This document shows, piece by piece, positions 44,338-51,918 of a stretch of 64,000 nt of DNA; the stretch's first letter is position 1; each line of letters opens with the position of its first letter. Origin of the DNA: Nocardiopsis alborubida. GTDB taxonomy: Bacteria; Actinomycetota; Actinomycetes; Streptosporangiales; Streptosporangiaceae. The notes under the pieces were generated by a model. That model made no database searches. It saw only the letters and a list, made by a program, of their open reading frames with translations, and had not been told where the DNA came from. A program made the position numbers and the translations under genes. The DNA lies in assembly GCF_012396365.1 (NCBI RefSeq), contig NZ_JAAXPG010000011.1, positions 1-64,000 of the forward strand. Reading direction: 5' to 3'.

Positions 44338-44669
44338 TGGCTGACGAGCACCACGACGACCACGGCAACACCCTGTCCGCCTGGTTCCTCACCGTGTCCT
44401 GGATCGTGGCGTGGTCCGTGGCGGCCTTCGCCATCGTCTTCCTCGGCGGCGACCTGCTGCTGTGGACCGCCGTCGCCCTCGTCGCCAGCGTCGTGCTCGC
44501 CGCGATCGCCGGCGTCATGAAGAAGGCCGGCTACGGCCGCAAGGAGCCCCGCCCGGTTCCGCCCACGCGCGAGGAGTGGGAGGCCGGCCGCAAGTCCGGC
44601 GCCGCGCAGCCCGAGCCCGCCGCCGCGCAGCCCGGTCCCGCCCTGGACCCCGACGCGACCAAGGTCTGA
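44337..44669 (+). CDS. HGxxPAAW-motif membrane protein
   Basis: A 110-residue two-helix membrane protein. The N-terminal block DHGNTLSAWFLTVSWI is the HGxxPAAW family motif (with Ser for one Pro/Ala), followed by helices at about 15-35 and 40-60 and a Pro/Glu-rich tail. Function unknown; it is regularly part of actinobacterial trp loci. Its ATG overlaps the upstream stop by one base, so it is the last cistron of the hisI operon. Confidence 0.85.
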   Translation: MADEHHDDHGNTLSAWFLTVSWIVAWSVAAFAIVFLGGDLLLWTAVALVASVVLAAIAGVMKKAGYGRKEPRPVPPTREEWEAGRKSGAAQPEPAAAQPGPALDPDATKV

Positions 44670-44722
44670 GGAACACGGGACATCGGGAAAGCACCAGCTC
44701 ACAACGAGTGAGTAACGGAAAT

Positions 44723-44851
44723 ATGGACGAAGGTCCCACGGGGCGGGTAGATTCGGCCCACCGGCCACGACTGCCGCGTTGGTTCGGTTCGGTAGGAGTC
44801 TCACCGATCTGGCATCATTCCTTTCTGCCCGCGGTGTACGCGACCTGGTGA
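44723..44851 (+). CDS. Possible 42-residue ORF with three Trp codons
   Basis: ATG at 44723 to TGA at 44851. The product has Trp at positions 20, 30 and 42 (ending YATW) and no homology that I recognise. It is followed directly by TCCAAC and GTTGGA arms (44852-44873). The ribosome binding site (CGGAA) is poor. It could be a real small protein, a leader peptide for the CD225 gene, or chance. Confidence 0.25.
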   Translation: MDEGPTGRVDSAHRPRLPRWFGSVGVSPIWHHSFLPAVYATW

Positions 44852-44935
44852 TCCAACCCTGCCCCGTGTTGGACCGGAGTGCTTCTCCGTGCGCCGCGCA
44901 AATCCCTTGTCCTCTTCCGGAAAGTTGCACCGAGC

Positions 44936-45331
44936 ATGAGTTATGGTCCCCCTCCCCCCGGCAACCCCGGCCCGCCCCCCGGCGGCGGCTACGGTCCCCC
45001 CGGGGGCGGCGGCTACGGCCCGCCCTCCGGCGGCTACGGCGCCCCCAGCGGTCCTCCGCCGGACAACGGCCTGGTCTGGGCCATCGTCGCCATCTTCTGC
45101 TGCTGGCCCTTCGCCATCCCCGGCATCATCAACGCCACCAAGGTCAACGACCTGTGGAACCGCGGTGACCAGGCGGGGGCCATGGAGGCCCAGAAGCAGG
45201 CGAAGAAGTGGACGAAGATCGCTTTCATCTGCGGTGGCATCCTGTGGCTGCTCCTCATCGCCTTCTACGCCATCCTGTTCTTCATCGGACTGAGCGCCGC
45301 GGCCACCGCTCCGACGTACACCACCTACTAG
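44936..45331 (+). CDS. CD225/dispanin family membrane protein 1
   Basis: A 131-residue protein: a Pro/Gly/Tyr-rich cytoplasmic-type N-terminus (1-44) with YGPP repeats, then two membrane segments (about 46-66 and 94-118) around the conserved loop ATKVNDLWNRGDQAGAMEA. This is the CD225 (interferon-induced transmembrane-like) fold found in many actinobacteria, function unknown. ATG at 44936 begins the MSYGPP repeat shared with the gene at 46041. A good terminator follows. Confidence 0.85.
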   Translation: MSYGPPPPGNPGPPPGGGYGPPGGGGYGPPSGGYGAPSGPPPDNGLVWAIVAIFCCWPFAIPGIINATKVNDLWNRGDQAGAMEAQKQAKKWTKIAFICGGILWLLLIAFYAILFFIGLSAAATAPTYTTY

Positions 45332-45365
45332 CGAGGCGGGGCCCAGGGTCCCACCACGCTCCGCC

Positions 45366-45395
45366 CGCCCCCGAGCGCTCCGGCGCTTGGGGGCG
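45366..45395 (+). terminator. Terminator after the first CD225 gene
   Basis: 13-bp stem (CGCCCCCGAGCGC / GCGCTTGGGGGCG, one G-T pair), TCCG loop, then CCCTTTCT. Confidence 0.75.
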
Positions 45396-45432
45396 CCCTT
45401 TCTGTATGCCTTCGAACCCCTAGGCTGGTCAC

Positions 45433-45948
45433 GTGTACCCACAGCACGAAGAGCCGCCCCAGAGCCAGCCCCCCCGTCCTCCGGCCGAGCCGCGCTCCCC
45501 GGGAGACCGGCTCAGGCGGTGGGCCGCGTCGCTGCACCCGGTCGTGTGGCCCGCCGGACTGGGCGTGCTCGGTCTGGCCGGAGCCACCCTCCTGCACTTC
45601 GTGGACCCCAACGAGCCCGGTAACTACCCCACCTGCCCCTGGCTGCTGATCACCGGCACCTTCTGTCCCGGCTGCGGCAGCATGCGCGCGATCGCCCTGC
45701 TCACCCACGGGGAGATCCTCGCCTCCATCAGCATGAACCCCCTGCTGTGGCTGCTGTTGCCCTACGTCGCCTGGACCTACGGGCGTTGGCTCCTCCACTC
45801 CGTCCGACCGCCCAAGAGGTACCCCAAACTGACACCGGGCTGGTTCCTGTGGGGCATGCTCATCGTCATCATGGCGCACTGGATCCTGCGCAACCTGCCC
45901 TGGTTCTCCTTCCTCGCCCCCGGGACACCCCTCCTCCCCGGCTGGTAG
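45433..45948 (+). CDS. DUF2752 membrane protein
   Basis: A 171-residue protein with a Pro-rich N-terminus and three to four membrane helices. The DUF2752 signature CPWLLITGTFCPGCGSMRA contains a CPGCG pair that could bind metal or be redox-active. TAGGCT lies 6 nt before the GTG at 45433, implying a leaderless transcript. It is flanked by two CD225 genes, a combination I recall as common in actinobacteria; what the three proteins do together is not known. Confidence 0.85.
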   Translation: MYPQHEEPPQSQPPRPPAEPRSPGDRLRRWAASLHPVVWPAGLGVLGLAGATLLHFVDPNEPGNYPTCPWLLITGTFCPGCGSMRAIALLTHGEILASISMNPLLWLLLPYVAWTYGRWLLHSVRPPKRYPKLTPGWFLWGMLIVIMAHWILRNLPWFSFLAPGTPLLPGW

Positions 45949-46040
45949 CAGAACCAGGACGGGCTCACCGCAGTCCTACTCCGCGAACGCGGCCGCGCGC
46001 CGCCGCACGCGGAAACAACGCTCCGAAAAGGTGCCATCAC

Positions 46041-46376
46041 ATGAGCTACGGCCCTCCCCACGCCGGCGGTTACGGCCCTCCCGGCGGCTACGGTTACTAC
46101 GCCCCGCCCCCCGGCGGGCCGCCCAGGAACTACCTGGTGTTCAACATCCTGGGCATCGTCAGCTGCATCCCGCTGATCGGCGTCATCGGTCTGGTCTTCG
46201 CCCTCCAGGTCAACAGCAAGTGGGAGACGGGCGACTACATGGGAGCCCAGTCCGCCTCCGACACCGCCAAGGTGCTGGGCATCATCGGCCTGGTCTGCTT
46301 CGTCCCCGCGGCCCTCTACCTCCTGGTCGTACTCGTGTACTTCCTGTTCATGTTCGCGATGCTGGCGGCCATGTGA
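46041..46376 (+). CDS. CD225/dispanin family membrane protein 2
   Basis: A 111-residue paralogue of the protein at 44936. It has the same MSYGPP start with a shorter Gly/Pro/Tyr tract (1-28), then two membrane segments (about 31-53 and 78-106) separated by NSKWETGDYMGAQSASDTAK. It lies 92 bp after the DUF2752 gene, likely in the same transcript. No Cys pairs or catalytic motif are visible. Confidence 0.85.
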   Translation: MSYGPPHAGGYGPPGGYGYYAPPPGGPPRNYLVFNILGIVSCIPLIGVIGLVFALQVNSKWETGDYMGAQSASDTAKVLGIIGLVCFVPAALYLLVVLVYFLFMFAMLAAM

Positions 46377-46600
46377 CCGCCGGTCGGCGCGCCGCACCGA
46401 CACACCGGTGCGCGAGTCCCCTTTCCGGCTCCCACCGCCGCCACCGCGGCGGTCTCCCACGGGGTCGGCGGCCCCGCGGTCCCCACGGGTGGATACGATG
46501 ACCAGCAACACGGTGCGGCGGTGTCCGATCCCGCCGCGCGAGGGGCCCGCACCACGGGCCACCACCGTGCCGGCCCACTTTCACGAGGGAGCAGTAACTG

Positions 46601-47407
46601 GTGAGCGTGCTCGACGAGATCCTCGACGGAGTACGCGCTGACCTGGCGCAGCGGCAGGAGGACCTGCCCCTTGACCGCCTCAAGGCCCAGGCCGGGTCGG
46701 TGCCCACCCCCAAGGACGCCGAAGCCGCCCTGCGCCGCCCGGGTGTGCACGTCATCGCCGAGGTCAAGCGGGCCAGCCCCTCCAAGGGCCCCCTCGCGGC
46801 CATCACCGACCCCGCGTCCCTGGCCCGCGACTACGAGGCCGGCGGCGCCGCCCTGATCAGCGTCCTCACCGAGCAGCGCCGCTTCAAGGGCAGCCTCGCC
46901 GACCTCCAGGCCGTCCACAAGGCGGTCGACACCCCGCTGCTGCGCAAGGACTTCGTGGTCAGCTCCTACCAGCTGTGGGAGGCCCGCGTCTTCGGAGCCT
47001 CCGCCGTGCTGCTCATCGTCGCGGCCCTGCCGCAGGAGGCCCTGGTCTCCCTGGTGGAGAGGGCCCGCTCGCTCGGCCTGATGCCGCTGGTGGAGGTCCA
47101 CGACGAGGAGGAGGTCGCGCGCGCACTCGACGCCGGGGCCACCGTCGTCGGCGTCAACGCCCGCAACCTCAAGACCCTGGAGGTGGACCGGGACACCTTC
47201 TCCCGGCTCGCCCCCCTCATCCCCTCCGACGTCGTCAAGATCGCCGAGTCCGGTGTCCGCGGCCCGCACGACCTGCTGGCCTACGCGGGGGCCGGAGCCG
47301 GAGCCGTCCTCGTCGGCGAGAGCCTCGTCCGCGGCCGCAACCCGCGCGAGGCCGTCGCCGACCTGGTCACCGCCGGGGCCCACCCCGCCCTGCGGGACCG
47401 GAACTAG
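46601..47407 (+). CDS. trpC: Indole-3-glycerol phosphate synthase
   Basis: Closes the indole ring in tryptophan synthesis. The 268-residue barrel shows [13 protein letters not shown] (substrate and catalytic Lys/Glu), [21 protein letters not shown], and [13 protein letters not shown] and ESGVRG phosphate-site loops. It is unfused to trpF. GTG at 46601 follows GAGGGAGCAG. The trp leader ORF starts 14 bp after its stop codon, so transcription from here can be regulated before trpBA. Confidence 0.97.
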   Translation: MSVLDEILDGVRADLAQRQEDLPLDRLKAQAGSVPTPKDAEAALRRPGVHVIAEVKRASPSKGPLAAITDPASLARDYEAGGAALISVLTEQRRFKGSLADLQAVHKAVDTPLLRKDFVVSSYQLWEARVFGASAVLLIVAALPQEALVSLVERARSLGLMPLVEVHDEEEVARALDAGATVVGVNARNLKTLEVDRDTFSRLAPLIPSDVVKIAESGVRGPHDLLAYAGAGAGAVLVGESLVRGRNPREAVADLVTAGAHPALRDRN

Positions 47408-47420
47408 GGGGCCGCAGCCC

Positions 47421-47492
47421 GTGAGAGGGTCGACGCAGGCACCGGCGGACGCGGCGACGACACGCCCCGTCCGCAGATGGCGATGGCTCTAG
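47421..47492 (+). CDS. Trp leader peptide ending RWRWL
   Basis: A 23-codon ORF (GTG 47421 to TAG 47490-47492) between trpC and trpB. It has an AGGGGG ribosome binding site 9 nt upstream. The last codons are AGA TGG CGA TGG CTC TAG, two Trp codons in three. The final G of the stop codon is the first base of a perfect 11-bp hairpin. As I recall, a small ORF (trpX/trpM) is known at this position in Streptomyces coelicolor; equivalence is unverified. Control of trpBA by Trp-tRNA availability is the inference. Confidence 0.7.
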   Translation: MRGSTQAPADAATTRPVRRWRWL

Positions 47493-47522
47493 GGAACCCG
47501 CGCCAGTGAGCCGCGGGTTCCC
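47492..47522 (+). terminator. Candidate trp attenuator hairpin
   Basis: Perfect 11-bp arms GGGAACCCGCG and CGCGGGTTCCC with a 9-nt loop, directly abutting the leader stop codon and 127 bp upstream of trpB. No T-tract follows. I could not find a convincing competing antiterminator pairing by eye. Confidence 0.6.
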
Positions 47523-47649
47523 GCCGCCGCGTTGACCCACAGTCAGAACGCGCCGCCGGAGCCGGGCGGCGCACAGCCGGTCGGCGCGCGGACCCCGCGG
47601 CGCGAGGCCGGGGGAGCCCCGCGGTCGGCCCTTCCCAGGAGAGCGTGCA

Positions 47650-48867
47650 ATGAGTCACGACCAACCCCTGCCCGACCAGCGCGGGCACTACGGCCGCTTC
47701 GGCGGCCGCTTCGCGCCCGAAGCCCTCATCGCCGCCCTCGACGAGGTGGCCGCGGAGTGGGAGAAGGCCAAACAGGACCCCCGGTACCAGGCCGAACTCG
47801 CCGAACTGCTCAAGGACTACACCGGACGCCCCAGCGCCCTGAGCGAGGCCCGCAACTTCTCCGAACACTGCGGCGGCGCGCGCGTCCTGCTCAAGCGCGA
47901 GGACCTCAACCACACCGGATCGCACAAGATCAACAACGTCCTCGGCCAGGCCCTGCTCACCAAGCGGATGGGCAAGACCCGCGTCATCGCCGAGACCGGC
48001 GCCGGACAGCACGGCGTGGCCACCGCCACCGCCTGCGCCCTGCTCGGCCTGGAGTGCGTGATCTACATGGGCGAGGAGGACACCCGCCGCCAGGCGCTCA
48101 ACGTCGCCCGCATGCGCATGCTCGGCGCCGAGGTCGTCCCCGTCACCATCGGCAGCCGCACCCTCAAGGACGCCATCAACGAGGCCTTCCGCGACTGGGT
48201 GGCCAACGTCGACCGCACCCACTACCTGTTCGGCACCGTCGCCGGTCCGCACCCCTTCCCCAAGCTCGTGCGCGACCTGCACTTCGTCGTCGGCCAGGAG
48301 GCCCGCGAACAGGTCCTGGAGCGCGTCGGCAGGCTCCCCGACGCGGTCGCCGCGTGCGTGGGCGGCGGATCCAACGCCATGGCGGTCTTCGCGGCCTTCA
48401 TCCCCGACGAGGAGGTCGCCCTGTACGGCTTCGAGGCCGGGGGAGAGGGAGCGCGGACCACCCGCACCGCCGCCTCCATCACCGCGGGCAGCCCCGGCGT
48501 CTTCCACGGGGCGCGCACCTTCGTGCTCCAGGACGAGTACGGCCAGACCCTGCCCAGCCACTCCATCTCCGCCGGACTCGACTACCCGGCGGTGGGCCCC
48601 GAGCACGCCTACCTCGCCGACACCGGCCGCGCCAACTACGAACCGATCACCGACGCCGAGGCCATGGAGGCCTTCCGGCTGCTGTGCCGCACCGAGGGCA
48701 TCATCCCGGCCATCGAGAGCGCGCACGCCCTGGCCGGCGCCCGCAAGCTCGGCGAGCGCCTCGGCCCGGACGCCGTCATCCTGGTGAACCTCTCCGGGCG
48801 CGGCGACAAGGACGTTGACACCGCGGCCGCCTACTTCGGCCTCGTTGACCCGGAGGGACAGGCGTGA
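47650..48867 (+). CDS. trpB: Tryptophan synthase beta chain
   Basis: PLP enzyme joining indole and serine. The 405-residue chain has the PLP lysine Lys93 in HTGSHKINN, the catalytic Glu region [13 protein letters not shown], and the Gly-rich phosphate loop [10 protein letters not shown]. This is the TrpB1 type that pairs with TrpA through a tunnel. ATG at 47650 has AGGAGAG upstream. Its stop codon overlaps the trpA GTG by 4 nt, coupling the two subunits. Confidence 0.98.
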   Translation: MSHDQPLPDQRGHYGRFGGRFAPEALIAALDEVAAEWEKAKQDPRYQAELAELLKDYTGRPSALSEARNFSEHCGGARVLLKREDLNHTGSHKINNVLGQALLTKRMGKTRVIAETGAGQHGVATATACALLGLECVIYMGEEDTRRQALNVARMRMLGAEVVPVTIGSRTLKDAINEAFRDWVANVDRTHYLFGTVAGPHPFPKLVRDLHFVVGQEAREQVLERVGRLPDAVAACVGGGSNAMAVFAAFIPDEEVALYGFEAGGEGARTTRTAASITAGSPGVFHGARTFVLQDEYGQTLPSHSISAGLDYPAVGPEHAYLADTGRANYEPITDAEAMEAFRLLCRTEGIIPAIESAHALAGARKLGERLGPDAVILVNLSGRGDKDVDTAAAYFGLVDPEGQA

Positions 48868-49682
48868 GCGCCACCGCACTACAGACCAAGCTCGCCGAGG
48901 CCCGCGAGGCCGGACGCGCCGCCCTGATCGGCTACCTGCCCGCCGGGTTCCCCGACGTGGAGTCCTCCGTCCGGGTCATCCAGGCCATGGTCGAGGGGGG
49001 CTGCGACGTCGTCGAGGTCGGCCTGCCCTACTCCGACCCCATGATGGACGGCCCCACCATCCAGCGGGCCGCCGACCGGGCCCTGGCCGCGGGCACCACC
49101 ACCGACGACGTGTTCCGCGTGGTCGAGGCCACCGCCGCCACCGGTGCCGCCGCCGTGGTGATGTCCTACTGGAACCCCATCGAGCGCTACGGGGTCGAGC
49201 GCTTCGCCGCGGGCCTGGCCAAGGCGGGAGGGTCCGGGGTGATCACCCCCGACCTCATCCCCGAGGAGTCCGAGGAGTGGGTGGCCGCCTCCGACGCCTG
49301 CGGCCTGGACCGGGTGTTCCTGGTCGCGCCCTCCTCCACCGACCGGCGCCTGGCCCTGACCACGCGCGAGTGCACCGGCTTCGTGTACGCCGCCTCGCTC
49401 ATGGGCGTGACCGGCACCCGCACCCAGGTCGCCGACACCGCCGCCGCGCTGGTGCGGCGCACCCGCGAGGCGACCCGCGACTCCGGCCTGCCCGTCTGCG
49501 TGGGCCTGGGCATCTCCACCGGCGCCCAGGCCGCCGAGGTGGCCGCCTACGCCGACGGCGTGATCGTCGGCGCCGGGTTCTGCCAGCGCGTCCTGGACGC
49601 GCCGGACCTGGAGACCGGACTCGTCGCGGTCCGCTCCTTCGCCCAGGAACTGGCGCAGGGGGTGCGCTCGGGCCGCACCTGA
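48864..49682 (+). CDS. trpA: Tryptophan synthase alpha chain
   Basis: Cleaves indole-3-glycerol phosphate to indole for TrpB. The 272-residue barrel shows [10 protein letters not shown], the catalytic Glu and Asp in [19 protein letters not shown], and the phosphate loops [10 protein letters not shown] and GLGISTG. It is translationally coupled to trpB (GTGA overlap) and ends the transcript at a strong hairpin. Confidence 0.97.
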   Translation: MSATALQTKLAEAREAGRAALIGYLPAGFPDVESSVRVIQAMVEGGCDVVEVGLPYSDPMMDGPTIQRAADRALAAGTTTDDVFRVVEATAATGAAAVVMSYWNPIERYGVERFAAGLAKAGGSGVITPDLIPEESEEWVAASDACGLDRVFLVAPSSTDRRLALTTRECTGFVYAASLMGVTGTRTQVADTAAALVRRTREATRDSGLPVCVGLGISTGAQAAEVAAYADGVIVGAGFCQRVLDAPDLETGLVAVRSFAQELAQGVRSGRT

Positions 49683-49719
49683 CCCGAGGGGCCCGCGGAC
49701 AGCGGGACGCGTGAACACC

Positions 49720-49750
49720 GGCGGGGGCCGTCCACGGGACGGCCCCCGCC
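49720..49750 (+). terminator. Terminator of the trp genes
   Basis: Perfect 13-bp arms (GGCGGGGGCCGTC / GACGGCCCCCGCC) with a 5-nt loop, followed by TTCGT. Confidence 0.8.
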
Positions 49751-49829
49751 TTCGTCGTGCGACCCCGCTCCCCGCGGGGCCCCGCCGCCGTGCCGGACAG
49801 GACCACGGCCAGGCAGGTGAGAACCGGGT

Positions 49830-49869
49830 GGGAGAGTCCCCGAAGAACTGGGAGAGCCCCCGAAGAACC
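49830..49869. repeat. 20-bp tandem repeat
   Basis: GGGAGAGTCCCCGAAGAACT followed without a gap by GGGAGAGCCCCCGAAGAACC, 18 of 20 identical. Its location upstream of the MauE-like gene allows a regulatory role, but nothing proves it. Confidence 0.6.
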
Positions 49870-50330
49870 TCGTGGCACCCCTCTGACCAGGTACCCATGG
49901 AGGGGCGGGGCGCACTCCGCCCCGGGAGGCGCCGGTCGCCGCACCCGAAATCCCGGACCCAGCGTCACGCACTCGACACAGGCAGTAGGATCTGACCCGA
50001 CGCGAAGGGCGACGACGCGCCCACGCACCGTGGTCGCGGGGCCCCTTTCCCGACGCCCACCCGTCCCTCCGGCCCACCGGGCCGTGTTCGTCCCGGACGC
50101 GCACGGGACGGGCGGCGGCGCGCGGTGGCGGTGGCCACATCCCCGCATCCCGGGAACCCCGCACGGCCCGGCGACGACTCCATGGAAGGACCCGCGTCCG
50201 CTCCGGCGGGCGCCACGGCCACGGCCGCACCGAACGGAAGGAGGCAGGGGCTCCCGCTCCCGCCCGCAGACGGGGGCACCCGCCCCGCACATCCGATGAC
50301 CCGCCCGCTCTCTCCCCGGAGGCCGCAGTG

Positions 50331-50843
50331 ATGGACACCACCGACCAGACACCCGCCACCCGACCCGCGCCCGGATCGCGCTGGGAGGCCGTCCAGCCCT
50401 GGCTCAGCCTCGCCTGCCGCGTCGGACTGGCCGCCGTCCTGGTCTTCGCCGCCGTCTCCAAGTTCCCCCCGGCCCTGTCCGTCCAGGCGGTCGAGGCCTA
50501 CGACCTCTTTCCCGCCGAGGTCGCGCTGTTCATCGGCTACACCCTCCCCCTGTTCGAACTCGCCCTGGCCGCCCTGCTCCTGGTCGGGCTCGCCACCCGC
50601 TACGTCGGCGCCGTCAGCGCGCTGCTCATGGTCGTCTTCATCGCCGGGATCCTCTCCGCCATGGCCCGGGGCCTGAGCATCGACTGCGGCTGTTTCGGCG
50701 GCGGCGGCCAGGTCGACCCGGAGGAGACCACCTACGGGCTCTCCATCGCCCGCGACATCGCCTTCGCGGCGATGGGCGCCTTCGTCGCGGTCTGGCCGCG
50801 TTCGCCCTTCGCCGTCGACCGCGCCCTCGGCCTCTTCCGGTGA
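50331..50843 (+). CDS. MauE/DoxX-type redox membrane protein
   Basis: A 170-residue protein with four membrane helices (about 25-45, 65-85, 90-112, 135-155). The motif LSIDCGCFGGGG provides the two Cys characteristic of MauE-type methylamine-utilisation-like proteins, thought to pass electrons to periplasmic thioredoxins. The neighbour encodes a DsbA-like thioredoxin, 45 bp downstream, which supports such a pairing. ATG at 50331 has GGAGG 8 nt upstream; GTG at 50328 is a possible alternative. Confidence 0.8.
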   Translation: MDTTDQTPATRPAPGSRWEAVQPWLSLACRVGLAAVLVFAAVSKFPPALSVQAVEAYDLFPAEVALFIGYTLPLFELALAALLLVGLATRYVGAVSALLMVVFIAGILSAMARGLSIDCGCFGGGGQVDPEETTYGLSIARDIAFAAMGAFVAVWPRSPFAVDRALGLFR

Positions 50844-50888
50844 CCCCGGACGGCCGACCGTATCCAGCAGTGAGGAACAGGGGAAGAC

Positions 50889-51869
50889 ATGGGCAGTGAA
50901 GCGCGCAGGCGCTCCCGCGAGAAACTCAAGGAGCAGAGGGAGAGGGACAAGCGCAAAGCCAAGCGCAACAGGACCCTCATCGTGGTGGGCGCCGCCGCCG
51001 CGGTGGTGCTGCTCATCGTCGGCATCGGCTACGCCGCCCTCAACGCCGACCGCCAAAGCGGCGAGTACGAGGGGGCCCTGGCGCCGACCACCCTCCAGCA
51101 GGACGGCAGCGTCGTCATGGCCCAGGAGGGCGCCTCGGCCCCCGTCGTCGAGGTCTACGCCGACTACCAGTGCCCCGCCTGCCGCCAGTTCGAACTCCTC
51201 AACGGCGGCGTCCTCAAGGAGAACGCCGCACAGGGCGAGGCCATCGTCCACTACCGGCCGGTCAGCATCTTCGCCCAGCAGCCGGTGCCCCTGAGCAGCA
51301 ACTCGCTGCGAGCCGGGGCCGCCGCCCGCGCCGCCGCCGAACACGACCGGTTCGTGCGCTACAACGACATCCTCTTCGAGAACCAGCCCACCGAGCGCAC
51401 CGAGGGCTTCACCGTCGACCAGCTCAAGGAGTGGTTCGCCGAGACCGACCCCACCCCGGAGCAGCAGGAGCGGTTCGACCAGCGGGTGGACGACGAGGCC
51501 GCCGTGGTCTCCCGGTTCACCGAGGACTTCCTGCCCGCCCTGACCGAGGACGCCGTGGCGCAGATCGGCGAGGAGACCCTCGCCACCATGGTGCTGTCCG
51601 ACCTGCTCGCCTGGGGTGCCGAGCACGGCCACGACCCCTCCTTCCTGGAGGGGACGTACACGGGCCAGATCATCGAAGCCACCGGGAACGCCTACACTCG
51701 CTATAGCGGAGACAACGCCTTCCGCGGAACGCCCTCCGTCTACATCAACGGTGAGTTGCTCGACAACGACACCGCCATGACCGCCCGGGGCCTCAACGAG
51801 GCCATCGCCTCAGCGGAGCCCGGCGAGGTCGACACCCAACCCACAGGCGACGGGGGTGGCGCGGAGTAG
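50889..51869 (+). CDS. Membrane-anchored DsbA-like thioredoxin protein
   Basis: A 326-residue protein: a highly basic N-terminus (1-28), one membrane anchor (about 30-51), then an extracellular DsbA-type thioredoxin domain with active site CPAC (Cys95-Cys98) and cis-Pro loop FRGTPSVYING. A helical insertion (about 150-250) is typical of DsbA_4-type proteins. It likely oxidises or isomerises disulfides in exported proteins, with the upstream MauE-like protein as a possible redox partner. The lgt gene follows after 49 bp. ATG at 50889 follows AGGGGAAGAC. Confidence 0.88.
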   Translation: MGSEARRRSREKLKEQRERDKRKAKRNRTLIVVGAAAAVVLLIVGIGYAALNADRQSGEYEGALAPTTLQQDGSVVMAQEGASAPVVEVYADYQCPACRQFELLNGGVLKENAAQGEAIVHYRPVSIFAQQPVPLSSNSLRAGAAARAAAEHDRFVRYNDILFENQPTERTEGFTVDQLKEWFAETDPTPEQQERFDQRVDDEAAVVSRFTEDFLPALTEDAVAQIGEETLATMVLSDLLAWGAEHGHDPSFLEGTYTGQIIEATGNAYTRYSGDNAFRGTPSVYINGELLDNDTAMTARGLNEAIASAEPGEVDTQPTGDGGGAE

Positions 51870-51918
51870 CCACCCCCGAAGACACCCCCGCACGCGGGGC
51901 GAACCCGAGAGCAGACCA

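Larger units (their letters stand above)
49683..50330. other. Intergenic region after trpA
   Basis: 648 bp. It holds the trpBA terminator, a 20-bp tandem duplication at 49830-49869, a possible -10 box TAGGAT at 49986-49991 and a GC-rich leader to the next gene. An open frame from GTG 50125 to 50331 is low in complexity and I do not count it. Confidence 0.5.

Noticed and set aside
50125..50331. 68-codon frame ending in a TGATG overlap with the MauE-like gene
   Set aside because: Low-complexity Pro/Ala/Gly composition, no convincing ribosome binding site; the overlap can arise by chance.
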